Made by a program: the position numbers and the translations under genes
Part shown: positions 25,981-34,331 of the stretch, in pieces
Numbering within the stretch: the stretch's first letter is position 1
Layout of the letters: the number at the start of each line of letters is the position of its first letter
Source of the DNA: Bacteroidales bacterium
GTDB lineage: Bacteria; Bacteroidota; Bacteroidia; Bacteroidales; M50B96
Assembly: GCA_021740905.1 (NCBI GenBank)
Contig: JAIOYV010000044.1
Coordinates: forward strand, 1-57,326
Reading direction: 5' to 3'
Length of the DNA: 57,326 nt
The notes under the pieces: model-generated
Told to the model about the DNA's origin: nothing
Databases searched by the model: none
The model's input: the letters and a program-made list of their open reading frames with translations, nothing else

Positions 25981-26556
25981 ATGACAGCCATTCTTATTGA
26001 TGATGAACAAATAGCAATTGACCGGTTGGAAGTCTTGCTGAACGACCATACCGAAATTGAGGTGCTGGGGGGATTTACTTGTCCCATTATAGGCAAAGCT
26101 GAAATTATCCGACAGCAACCCGATATTGTATTTACCGATGTGGAGATGCCCAAAATGTCGGGTTTGGATTTGGCACGAGCCATTAAATTGGTGGGAGTAA
26201 AAAGCAAAATCGTTTTTGTTACTGGCTTTGGTCATTATGCCATCAAGGCTATCCGTGAAGCTGCTTTCGATTATTTAGTTAAACCTGTCGATATAGAAGA
26301 GTTGAAGCAAACGATTAGCCGTTTATCTGATGGTATTTTGAGCAATGAAAGCCGAATCGAGAATATTTCGATTGAATTTTCTTTAACCGACAGGGAACGC
26401 GATGTGTTGGCACTTCTATTGAAAGGTTCCAAAAGTCAGGATATGGCCAATACTTTATTTCTGAGTAAACATACAATAAATACACACCGAAAGAATTTAT
26501 TGATGAAACTGGAAGTGGCTTCAACCCAGGATTTGTTGCTGAAATATTTTTCCTAA
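25981..26556 (+). CDS. Response regulator, receiver plus LuxR HTH, paralogue
   Basis: A 191-residue regulator, the same length as its paralogue at 22649. The receiver starts MTAILIDDEQIAIDRL, has D53 in VFTDVEMPK and a lysine in YLVKPVDIEEL. The LuxR-type HTH reads FSLTDRERDVLALLLKG, SQDMANTLFLSKHTINTHR and LLMKLEVASTQDL. It is cotranscribed with the kinase 8 bases upstream and is its evident partner. Recognition-helix residues (LSKHTINTHR versus LSKHTIDTHR) are nearly the same in both copies, so the two regulators may bind overlapping sites; this is an inference. A convergent T9SS-protein gene lies 110 bases downstream. Confidence 0.94.
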   Translation: MTAILIDDEQIAIDRLEVLLNDHTEIEVLGGFTCPIIGKAEIIRQQPDIVFTDVEMPKMSGLDLARAIKLVGVKSKIVFVTGFGHYAIKAIREAAFDYLVKPVDIEELKQTISRLSDGILSNESRIENISIEFSLTDRERDVLALLLKGSKSQDMANTLFLSKHTINTHRKNLLMKLEVASTQDLLLKYFS

Positions 26557-26596
26557 TGTTGTTAAATCGCTTACTCACCATCTTCACTCTATATTC

Positions 26597-26632
26597 TGAC
26601 GCAGGTTTACGCTGAAAAGCGCGGATTAAAAA
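26597..26632. repeat. Partial GACGCAG-TTTACGCTGA repeat
   Basis: GACGCAGGTTTACGCTGAAA and GCGCGGATTAAAAA match the left end of the 16748 and 23253 blocks. It stands in the convergent gap after the second sensor module, as copy B does after the first. Confidence 0.7.
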
Positions 26633-26666
26633 CCCGATTATCATTTTTACGGGTTTCGCAACTCTC

Positions 26667-27704
26667 CTATTGTTTAATCATTTTTCCGGTGCAAACCCCT
26701 CGCCCATTAACTGTTAAACGATATACATAAACCCCTGAAAGGATTGAGTTATCTGTCTCCCATGTTACCTTTTGGGTGGCTGAATTTAAAAGCTTAGATG
26801 AAACTATCGAGCCTTTCAAATCGAAAATGTCGAGAAAAGTACCTTTCCAAGATTGGTTTGGCAAAGAAATATAGAAATCGATCTGATCAGAAAAAGGATT
26901 GGGAAATGCTGCAATGACAGGATCATCTTTCACCAAAATTTCGCTGGAAGCCAAAAATTGCAAAAGATTTATTTCAACAGTTGTAGTATCTTCAGGATCA
27001 ATGGTGAACAGCAATGATTCAATTAAATATCGGCCATTCGTATCCGTAGAATTACTCAAATTTATTGTATCAGCCCGATAATTCCTTGCAAAAATATTTC
27101 CACTAAAACTTCCATCAGACATGATCGCCGCCGCACATACATGATAAATGGAAAGATATCCATTAGTTACCATTGCACCTGCCTTGTTATAGACTTTTGC
27201 ATTTAGCCAACCTTGAGTTCCTTCTATACTATTTCCTTCACCAATGTTTGGATGATTGGTCTTACAAAAATAGGAATCCACCACTCCGACATTTACTATT
27301 GATTCAGTTGACTTAGATGCGTCAATCATCGAACCGGGATAATCACCGAATTCCACGTAATCGTAAAAATAATCATCATAAGACATCAGCCAGACATAAT
27401 CATTGTTTTTATCGATTTCAAACATATAGTCATCCTGACGGATAACAGCCAAATAACCAAAATAATTAATTCCATTATATGACTCGATTATCTCAATACT
27501 ATCCAAATATGAACTTCCATGCGAACTACCTATTTGAACTGAATAAGGATTTAAGTTAGGATTATTGAAGCCAATCTCTACATTCCATTTGCCCAAACTG
27601 TCGAAGTAAATTTCAGAAATTGCACCTGGTGGAACTATAATAGGGTTTGGATTAATACCTATCGACAATCCAATCAGCATTAAAATAAAAACAAGCTTTT
27701 TCAT
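26667..27704 (-). CDS. Secreted protein with T9SS tail
   Basis: A 345-residue exported protein. Signal peptide at about 1-17 (MKKLVFILMLIGLSIG). Residues 20-260 are beta-rich, with many aromatic and aspartate residues (NDYVWLMSYDDYFYDYVEF), and I do not recognise the family. Residues about 265-345 form a T9SS type A domain: AAFPNPFSDQIDFYISLP, FDLKGSIVSSK and SGVYVYRLTVNG ... KMIKQ. The gene is convergent with the second sensor pair and follows a fragment of the same repeat that accompanies the other T9SS gene. It may be a target or a reporter substrate of that system, but nothing in the sequence proves this. Confidence 0.85.
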   Translation of the reverse strand: MKKLVFILMLIGLSIGINPNPIIVPPGAISEIYFDSLGKWNVEIGFNNPNLNPYSVQIGSSHGSSYLDSIEIIESYNGINYFGYLAVIRQDDYMFEIDKNNDYVWLMSYDDYFYDYVEFGDYPGSMIDASKSTESIVNVGVVDSYFCKTNHPNIGEGNSIEGTQGWLNAKVYNKAGAMVTNGYLSIYHVCAAAIMSDGSFSGNIFARNYRADTINLSNSTDTNGRYLIESLLFTIDPEDTTTVEINLLQFLASSEILVKDDPVIAAFPNPFSDQIDFYISLPNQSWKGTFLDIFDLKGSIVSSKLLNSATQKVTWETDNSILSGVYVYRLTVNGRGVCTGKMIKQ

Positions 27705-27968
27705 GATCTTTTCAATTTAAATAAATACCCGGCTTATAGAATAATCTGGTAACCGGCCAAATTTACCCCTTTGTTGCTGGGGAATGTTCTTACGGCCTTT
27801 ATTTTTGTAATACTCTGTTGATCTGCCTTACGTATTACAGACAGCATAAGAGAAATTATGGTTGTCAGAAAGAGTATTTATTACGCAATGAAAATGGCGA
27901 CTTGGTTGATTTTAATTTTTTCTAATTCCCAAAATGAACAACAACAGCTAACTTATCCCCTATTTCCC

Positions 27969-27976
27969 TACTTTTG
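27969..27976 (+). promoter_or_regulatory. Candidate -7 box for the molybdoenzyme operon
   Basis: TACTTTTG matches TAnnTTTG and lies 27 bases before the ATG at 28004. The 264 bases upstream of it contain no gene. Confidence 0.45.
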
Positions 27977-28003
27977 TTGAAGTTCATAAATCGAAATAAA
28001 AAG

Positions 28004-30058
28004 ATGCAGGTTTTCAACACAGCTTGTCCGAGAAATTGCTACAGCACCTGTTCGTTCAAGGTGTGGGTCGATGATGGGAAGATTATCCGCATCGACCCGC
28101 AGCCCTTGAACCTGGCTACTCCCGAAGGCGCTTGCCTGAAAGGGTTGAGCTATATTGAAAGGGCACATTCAAAAGACCGTATCCTTTATCCACTTAAAAA
28201 AACAGGGAATGATTTCGAAAGGATATCCTGGGATGAAGCCCTCGATACGATCAGCCAAAAACTTCAATATTACAAGAAGGCGTATGGATGTTACAGCGTA
28301 CTTTTTTATGCGGCCAGTGGGATGTCGGGTTTGCTAAATGGGATCGGTACTAATTTTTGGAAACTTTATGGCGGAGCGACCACAGTATATGGAAACCTTT
28401 GCTGGCCGGCAGGTCTGGAAGCTACACGGCTTACCCTCGGGGATAATAAGCACAATGTACCCTGGGATTTAGAAAATGCCAAACTGATAATTCTCTGGGG
28501 GAAAAACCCAGCCGAGACGAATATCCAGCAAATGATCCCAATCGAAAAAGCCCAGACAAAGGGGGCCAGGCTGGTGGTGATTGATCCTCGAAGAACAGCC
28601 TCATCGGAAAGGGCGGATTTGTTGCTACAGCCCATCCCAGGCACAGACGGAATTTTGGCTTTATCCATTATCAAAATTCTTATTCAGAAGGAACAAATAG
28701 ATAAAAGATTCATTAATAAACATGTATTAGGTTTTGATGATTTTGCTAAAAGCCTAAAAAATATCAACATTGAAGAGACCAGTCGGGAATGTGGCATCCC
28801 TGTCCATTTTATCGAAAAACTGGCATCCTGGATTGGAGAAGCAGAAACCATGACCTTAATTCCCGGTTACGGGATGCAGCGATTTTCCAATGGGGGCCAA
28901 ACTATCCGTTGCCTTCTTGCTTTGCAGGTAATTACAGGCCATATTGGCTTACCGGGTTCGTGTTGGCACTATGCCGATTTGCAAGGCGATATATTCAGCC
29001 AGCCCAAAGAACCCGAAAATTATTACCCACCGGAAAAGCCGGATGGGATATTTCGGCGCGAAATTGCCACCGCCCGTTTGGGTGAACAAATGTTGTCCAC
29101 AAAAAACCCTGAACTAAAAATGGCCTGGGTCGAGCGGGGAAACCCTCTTAGTCAGAACCCCGACAGCAACAAAGTTCGGGAAGCCTTTCGCAAATTGGAG
29201 TTCCGGGTGGTGGTGGAACAATTCATGACAGATACTGCCCTTGAAGCTGACATCATCCTGCCAGCTAAAAACATGTTCGAGCAAAGCGACCTGATTTCCT
29301 GCTATTGGCATCCCTACATCCAGCTAAAACAAAAGGTGCTTGAACCTGCGGGGGAAGTAAAACCCGAAACAGAAATTTATTATTTGCTGGCCAAAAAGTT
29401 AGGTTTTTCGGAGGATGAAATCAGGATGAATTTCCCAGGCCTGTCCGATCAGGAAATAGATGCCTGGCTTGAACATCAAATTTCCGGCTACCCTGAATTG
29501 AGCCTCGACAAACTCAGGCAGGGGCCAATCCTATCGCCCATGTTACAGGAGATAGCTTTTAGCGATTACCACTTCCCAACCCCGTCTGGAATGATTGAAC
29601 TTTATTCTACTCAGGCTGCTAAAAGATGGGGCGTGAATCCACTTCCCTCATACGAAAAACCAATAGAAGGACAACAGGGTGAATCATCTATGAGATTCCC
29701 TTTTCAGCTTTTATCGCCCAACACCAAAAACCGGATACATTCCCAGTTTGGGAACCTGGCCGTTATAAAAGGAATTACAGACGAACCTTACGCTCAAATA
29801 AACTTTGGTGATGCTGCACAAAAAGGGATCAAATCCAACGATACAATCAGAGTGTTCAACAATAGAGGGGAAATCAGAATAAAAGCAAAAACAGATGCCA
29901 GCCTGCGACCTGGCTGCATTTCCATTGCTAACGGTTTTTGGCATCAGGAAGGGGCATCCCCAAATTCATTATCGTTAGGCCGTGAAACCGACATGGGTCA
30001 TGGCACTGCATTTCACGATAATTTAGTGGATTACGAAAAATGGGAACCTGTCCAATGA
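28004..30058 (+). CDS. Molybdopterin oxidoreductase catalytic subunit
   Basis: A 684-residue member of the DMSO reductase / polysulfide reductase family that binds bis-MGD molybdenum and one [4Fe-4S] cluster. The cluster cysteines are in ACPRNCYSTC and GACLKG near the N-terminus. Family signatures include ISWDEALDTI, LWGKNPAETN, VIDPRRTASSERAD, DGILALSIIK and the C-terminal molydopterin-dinucleotide domain (about 560-680; SPNTKNRIHSQFGN, RVFNNRGEIRI). YGNLCWPAG near residue 125 places a cysteine at the usual metal-ligand position; this is inferred. I chose ATG 28004, which gives MQVFNTACPRNC; an upstream TTG at 27974 would add ten non-conserved residues. There is no Tat signal, so the active site is probably cytoplasmic. 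The gene overlaps the next by ATGA. Confidence 0.93.
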   Translation: MQVFNTACPRNCYSTCSFKVWVDDGKIIRIDPQPLNLATPEGACLKGLSYIERAHSKDRILYPLKKTGNDFERISWDEALDTISQKLQYYKKAYGCYSVLFYAASGMSGLLNGIGTNFWKLYGGATTVYGNLCWPAGLEATRLTLGDNKHNVPWDLENAKLIILWGKNPAETNIQQMIPIEKAQTKGARLVVIDPRRTASSERADLLLQPIPGTDGILALSIIKILIQKEQIDKRFINKHVLGFDDFAKSLKNINIEETSRECGIPVHFIEKLASWIGEAETMTLIPGYGMQRFSNGGQTIRCLLALQVITGHIGLPGSCWHYADLQGDIFSQPKEPENYYPPEKPDGIFRREIATARLGEQMLSTKNPELKMAWVERGNPLSQNPDSNKVREAFRKLEFRVVVEQFMTDTALEADIILPAKNMFEQSDLISCYWHPYIQLKQKVLEPAGEVKPETEIYYLLAKKLGFSEDEIRMNFPGLSDQEIDAWLEHQISGYPELSLDKLRQGPILSPMLQEIAFSDYHFPTPSGMIELYSTQAAKRWGVNPLPSYEKPIEGQQGESSMRFPFQLLSPNTKNRIHSQFGNLAVIKGITDEPYAQINFGDAAQKGIKSNDTIRVFNNRGEIRIKAKTDASLRPGCISIANGFWHQEGASPNSLSLGRETDMGHGTAFHDNLVDYEKWEPVQ

Positions 30059-31335
30059 AAAACATCTTTGTTTTCGACGAAAATAAATGCGTGGCCTGCC
30101 ATGCCTGCGCTGTGGCTTGTATGCTCGAAAACGGGATACAGGAAAATGGCCTTTGGCGAAAGTTAAAATATAACGATCAACAGCATCGACCCAACCTACC
30201 CCTTTTCTACCTGTCGATGGCCTGCAACCACTGCGAGGATGCACCTTGCATGAAAAATTGCCCGGCACTTGCTTATCACAAAGATCAAACAACGGGGGCT
30301 ATTTTACACAATGCCGACAAGTGCATCGGCTGCAAATACTGCACCTGGACCTGCCCTTTCGATGCCCCGGTATTCAATCGACAGAGAGGAATAATCGAGA
30401 AATGTACTTTCTGCAACCACCGCCTCGAAGAAGGGGATGTTCCGGCTTGTGCCCTCTCCTGCCCCACCGGTGCTTTAGCTTTTCAGCAAAAGGAATTTTC
30501 GCGCGAAGAATCACGAAACTCCTCTCCCATCCCCGTTGATGTGGGCACGCAAATAGAAATTATAAAACTTAGAAACCAAGACCCTCCTGAAATAGATGCC
30601 AGCCTTTTCGATGGACAAGAAATGAGTTATGAAGTCCCACAATGTGAAGCAAAAATATCGGCAAAAAAAGAACTGCCACTTCTTCTTTTCACTTTGATTT
30701 CGGCGGGCATGGTGGCCTTATACATTTCAGGGCATACTACTCATTTCAACCTAGCGGCCAAAATTGGTTTCTTGTTTATCGGTCTTTTTTCAGGCTTGTT
30801 GAGCTTGTTTCATCTTGGACGAAAAGGACAAGCCTGGCGCAGCCTGCTCAACATCCAAAATTCGTGGTTGAGTCGTGAAATTCTTTTTTACACACTATTC
30901 TATGGAACTGTATCATTCGATTTTTTCGTCCATCCTATACCCTGGTTGGTTTCCGCAATTCCCGGAATACTCTTTTTATTTTCCATCGACATGGTTTATT
31001 TGCCGGCCCAATGGCAATGGAAAACAAGAGTCCATTCAGCCCTTACATTGATAATAATGTTGCATAGCCTTTTCCTGTTGAACTCGTGGGTCGTCCTATT
31101 TACTGTTTTTGCCATTCTTCGGATTTTATTGTTTTTCTATCAAAATAACAGGCAAATAAGGGAGAAGTTTATTCCGGTAATAATACGGGTATCAACCATC
31201 ACATTTGCCACAATCCTAATTCACTTAACCGACAGCATAGCTTTGCCAATAATAGTATATGTGGTGGGTGAAATTATTGACCGTATTGAATTTTACAATG
31301 AGCTCAAAACACCGGAGTGGGAATTGCAACGCTGA
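30055..31335 (+). CDS. Fused DmsB-like ferredoxin and DmsC-like anchor
   Basis: A 426-residue protein. The first about 190 residues are a four-cluster ferredoxin of the DmsB/PsrB type: CVACHACAVAC, CNHCEDAPCMKNCP, CIGCKYCTWTCP and CTFCNHRLEEGDVPACALSC. A linker is followed by about eight transmembrane segments (about 205-420; LPLLLFTLISAGMVALYISG onward) resembling the DmsC/NrfD-like quinone-interacting anchor. These parts are normally separate proteins, so this is a fusion. The start at 30055 overlaps the stop of the catalytic gene as ATGA; an in-frame ATG at 30040 would extend into the upstream gene. The product should anchor the catalytic subunit to the inner membrane and pass electrons between quinone and molybdenum. 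The substrate is unknown. Confidence 0.92.
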   Translation: MKNIFVFDENKCVACHACAVACMLENGIQENGLWRKLKYNDQQHRPNLPLFYLSMACNHCEDAPCMKNCPALAYHKDQTTGAILHNADKCIGCKYCTWTCPFDAPVFNRQRGIIEKCTFCNHRLEEGDVPACALSCPTGALAFQQKEFSREESRNSSPIPVDVGTQIEIIKLRNQDPPEIDASLFDGQEMSYEVPQCEAKISAKKELPLLLFTLISAGMVALYISGHTTHFNLAAKIGFLFIGLFSGLLSLFHLGRKGQAWRSLLNIQNSWLSREILFYTLFYGTVSFDFFVHPIPWLVSAIPGILFLFSIDMVYLPAQWQWKTRVHSALTLIIMLHSLFLLNSWVVLFTVFAILRILLFFYQNNRQIREKFIPVIIRVSTITFATILIHLTDSIALPIIVYVVGEIIDRIEFYNELKTPEWELQR

Positions 31336-31378
31336 CAGGTTCTGCGAACGCTGACAGGTTGCCGGGACCTGTCAGCGT
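31330..31378. repeat. Hairpin repeat after the molybdoenzyme operon
   Basis: CGCTGACAGGTT occurs twice in direct orientation (31330-31341 and 31349-31360). The second copy forms a 12-base stem with ACCTGTCAGCGT (31367-31378) around TGCCGGG. It begins at the stop codon and has no T run, so it may be a transcript-stabilising or repeat element rather than a true terminator. The remaining 260 bases to the next gene hold no other feature except the candidate promoter. Confidence 0.65.
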
Positions 31379-31602
31379 CCAAAGGACATAACAGCGTCTA
31401 ACCGAAATCCTCCCAGATAAAATCAGCGATCAATCCAAAAACCATTCTTTTTTATTGCGAAAATCAATAATCGGGTTTTCACTACTTGCATAATTTAGTA
31501 CGTTTTGAACTAATGCCTTATATTATTGTTTTCATAACTACTAATTACATATTTGATGTCCTCCCTGTGGATAAACCGTTTTTATCCATATCTGAACCAC
31601 CA

Positions 31603-31610
31603 TAGTTTTG
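31603..31610 (+). promoter_or_regulatory. Candidate -7 box for the lipid operon
   Basis: TAGTTTTG matches TAnnTTTG and lies 31 bases before the ATG at 31642. Confidence 0.45.
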
Positions 31611-31641
31611 TATCATGATTTTTAATTAAACAGAAGTAAAG

Positions 31642-34296
31642 ATGAAAACAATAGCAGCAATTTATAGAACAATCCTTACATCGAGGTATAAGATTAGCGT
31701 TCATGGTGAAGACCTCTTAAAAAGCAATGCACCAAAATTGTTTTTGCCCAATCACCAGGCCCATGTCGATCCTCAAATTCTAACCACTCTGATATTTAAA
31801 CATAGCAGTTTTAGACCAATTGCCTCGGCAAGATTTTTTAATAAGCCTCTGATAAGAGGAGTTTTCAAGAAACTAAAAGCTGTCCCCATAAACAATATCC
31901 AGTCGTCGGGTAAGATTGACAAGGATGAGGTAAGCATGGTTATTGAAAGTGCAGTGGACATTTTAAACAATGGCGAAAATGTACTGATCTATCCTTCCGG
32001 GCAAATTGCAGGACAAGGCTTTGAGAAAATCTTCAATAAATCAACTGCATACAACATTGTGAAAAAGGTGCCCGGCGGCACGCAGATAATAGGTGTACGG
32101 ATATCCGGACTTTGGGGAAGCATGTGGTCGAAAGCCTGGACAGGCGACATCCCCTCTGTCTTTAAAACATTTGGGAAAGCCCTGTTTTATGTGCTTGCCA
32201 ACCTGATATTTCTCGTACCTAAAAGAATTGTAAAAGTTGAATTTGTGGATATTACCAACGAGGCAAAGAAATACGCCAACGAAGGCAAAAAGCAATTCAA
32301 CGACAGCCTCGAATCCTTCTACAATATTAAAGAAGAAGAAGTGAATTTTCTAAAACATTTCTTTTACGCACCTAAGTCGACCAGAAGATTGCCAGAAAAG
32401 ATTGTGGGGTCGGTAAAAGAAATGGAATCGACAAATTCCATAAATCCAAACGACATCCCCAAAAGCGTGATAGTAGGTGTTAAAGAAACCATTGCAAACG
32501 AGACGGGCATGGACACCGAAAGTTTGCATCTAGCCTCGAACCTGACCATGGATTTGGGCATGGACTCGTTGGTATTGGTAGGTCTGGTTGCTGCCATCGA
32601 GAATAAATTTGGTTCGGTTTTCGATGGCGACTATGCCCGATTAAAAACGGTTGGCGACCTTTGTTTTATTGCAATGGGTGCCGATTCTATTCAACAAGAT
32701 TTAAAGGTGTCAACTCTTTCCGACGGGTCCGAAACAAAAACCAGAGTGACCGTCAATCCCTCGCTTAATATTCGGGATCAATTTATTCAAACTTGCTTGA
32801 GCAACAAAAAAGCACCCCTTGTTTATGACAAAATGATGGGATCGAACAATCGGAAAGATTTCCTTCTGAAAGCCATTGTCGTATCGAAACTGATCAGGAA
32901 AAATATAAAGGACAAACGAGTAGGCATTATGCTCCCGGCTTTGGAAAGCACCACCCTATTGATAATGGCTACCTTTTTTGCCGGAAAAATCCCGGTGATG
33001 CTAAACTGGACGGTAGGCAAGAAAACACTCCAAAGCTGTATAGAGTCTGCCCAACTACATCAAGTAATCACGGCCACTTCGTTTTTCGACAAAGTGGAAG
33101 ACCAATTGCCAGCCGGGTTTAATGATATGTGTTTATTTTTCGACAAAGAGATCAACAAAGTATCGCTTGGAACAAAAGTTATGGCACTGATCGAATTGCA
33201 GGTTCCAAAGGTGTTTTATCCTAGAAATAAATTGGACGAAATCGCTGTGATTTTGTTTACCTCGGGCAGCGAAACCGTTCCCAAAGCAGTCCCCCTAACG
33301 CATAAAAATATCATGTACAACCTGTGGGGCGTCCTTGACAAAATTGAACTGTACAACACGGATATCCTTTTAGGGTTTCTCCCACCCTTCCACAGCTTTG
33401 GGTTTACGGTTTTATCGGTACTCCCATTGGTTGCCGGTATAAAAGTAGCCTATACTCCCGACCCGAAAAATTCGAGGGAGATCGCGCGTGTCCTTACACA
33501 CACCAAGGCCAGTGTTTTACTTGCTACGCCTACCTTTTTAAAACTCATTATGTCGGTGGCTGCGGATGAAGATTTTAATTCGGTCCGGCTTGCTGTTACC
33601 GGTGCCGAGAGCCTGCATCCTTCCATTGCCAATCAGTTTAAAGCCAAAACCGGTGGGGTGGCCATGTTGTTTCAGGGCTACGGAATAACTGAATGTTCAC
33701 CGATCTTGTCAATCACTTCAACCCAAACAAAGGACATCAAAAGTGTGGGCCAATTTATCAGCGGCGTAAGCCATCAAATCATTGATTTAAACAGTGGTCG
33801 CCCCCTGCAAAATGGACAGGAAGGAATGATCACAGTCAGTGGAAACAGCATCTTCAATGGCTATCTCGATCCAGCCATCCCATCTCCTTTTATTTCGATT
33901 GAAGGGAAAGAATACTACAAAACCGGCGATCTTGGCTATGTCGACAAACATGGCGATCTCTATATCACAGGCCGGTTGAAACGATTTGTGAAAATTGGGG
34001 GCGAGATGATAAGTTTACCAGCAATCGAAAGTGCCTTGCTCGAAAAATACAGTTCGCATGACGAACAGATTCTTGCTGTTGAAGCCGATGAATTAGGCGA
34101 CAAACCAAAAATAATACTGTTTTCAACAAATGGAATTTCATTGAACGAGGCAAATAAATATCTAAGAGAGCAAGGCTTCTCCAACCTCATGAAAATACAC
34201 AAAACACATTATGTGGTGGAAATTCCCTTACTTGGTACCGGAAAAACGGACTATAAGTTACTCAAACAAATGGCAGAGGAGTTGAACTATGCGTAA
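31642..34296 (+). CDS. Acyltransferase / acyl carrier / acyl-activating fusion
   Basis: An 884-residue three-part enzyme of lipid metabolism. Residues about 1-230 form a PlsC-type glycerolipid acyltransferase with the catalytic NHQAHVD (H38, D43) and the glycine-containing block YPSGQIAG. An acyl-carrier domain lies at about 275-345, with phosphopantetheine attachment serine S309 in LGMDSLVL. Residues about 370-884 form an AMP-binding acyl-activating domain: FTSGSETVPKAVPLTHKN (about 537-555), GYGITECSPI, YKTGDLGYVDKHGDLYITGR and the C-terminal GTGKTDYKLL lysine. The order resembles the bifunctional Aas acyl-ACP synthetase/acyltransferase but with the carrier inserted between the parts. The likely job is activation of a fatty acid and its direct transfer to a lipid acceptor. 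It begins a four-gene operon. Confidence 0.92.
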   Translation: MKTIAAIYRTILTSRYKISVHGEDLLKSNAPKLFLPNHQAHVDPQILTTLIFKHSSFRPIASARFFNKPLIRGVFKKLKAVPINNIQSSGKIDKDEVSMVIESAVDILNNGENVLIYPSGQIAGQGFEKIFNKSTAYNIVKKVPGGTQIIGVRISGLWGSMWSKAWTGDIPSVFKTFGKALFYVLANLIFLVPKRIVKVEFVDITNEAKKYANEGKKQFNDSLESFYNIKEEEVNFLKHFFYAPKSTRRLPEKIVGSVKEMESTNSINPNDIPKSVIVGVKETIANETGMDTESLHLASNLTMDLGMDSLVLVGLVAAIENKFGSVFDGDYARLKTVGDLCFIAMGADSIQQDLKVSTLSDGSETKTRVTVNPSLNIRDQFIQTCLSNKKAPLVYDKMMGSNNRKDFLLKAIVVSKLIRKNIKDKRVGIMLPALESTTLLIMATFFAGKIPVMLNWTVGKKTLQSCIESAQLHQVITATSFFDKVEDQLPAGFNDMCLFFDKEINKVSLGTKVMALIELQVPKVFYPRNKLDEIAVILFTSGSETVPKAVPLTHKNIMYNLWGVLDKIELYNTDILLGFLPPFHSFGFTVLSVLPLVAGIKVAYTPDPKNSREIARVLTHTKASVLLATPTFLKLIMSVAADEDFNSVRLAVTGAESLHPSIANQFKAKTGGVAMLFQGYGITECSPILSITSTQTKDIKSVGQFISGVSHQIIDLNSGRPLQNGQEGMITVSGNSIFNGYLDPAIPSPFISIEGKEYYKTGDLGYVDKHGDLYITGRLKRFVKIGGEMISLPAIESALLEKYSSHDEQILAVEADELGDKPKIILFSTNGISLNEANKYLREQGFSNLMKIHKTHYVVEIPLLGTGKTDYKLLKQMAEELNYA

Positions 34297-34331
34297 TAAT
34301 CTGTTTTTTAATTTACTTAATACCCTAAACT

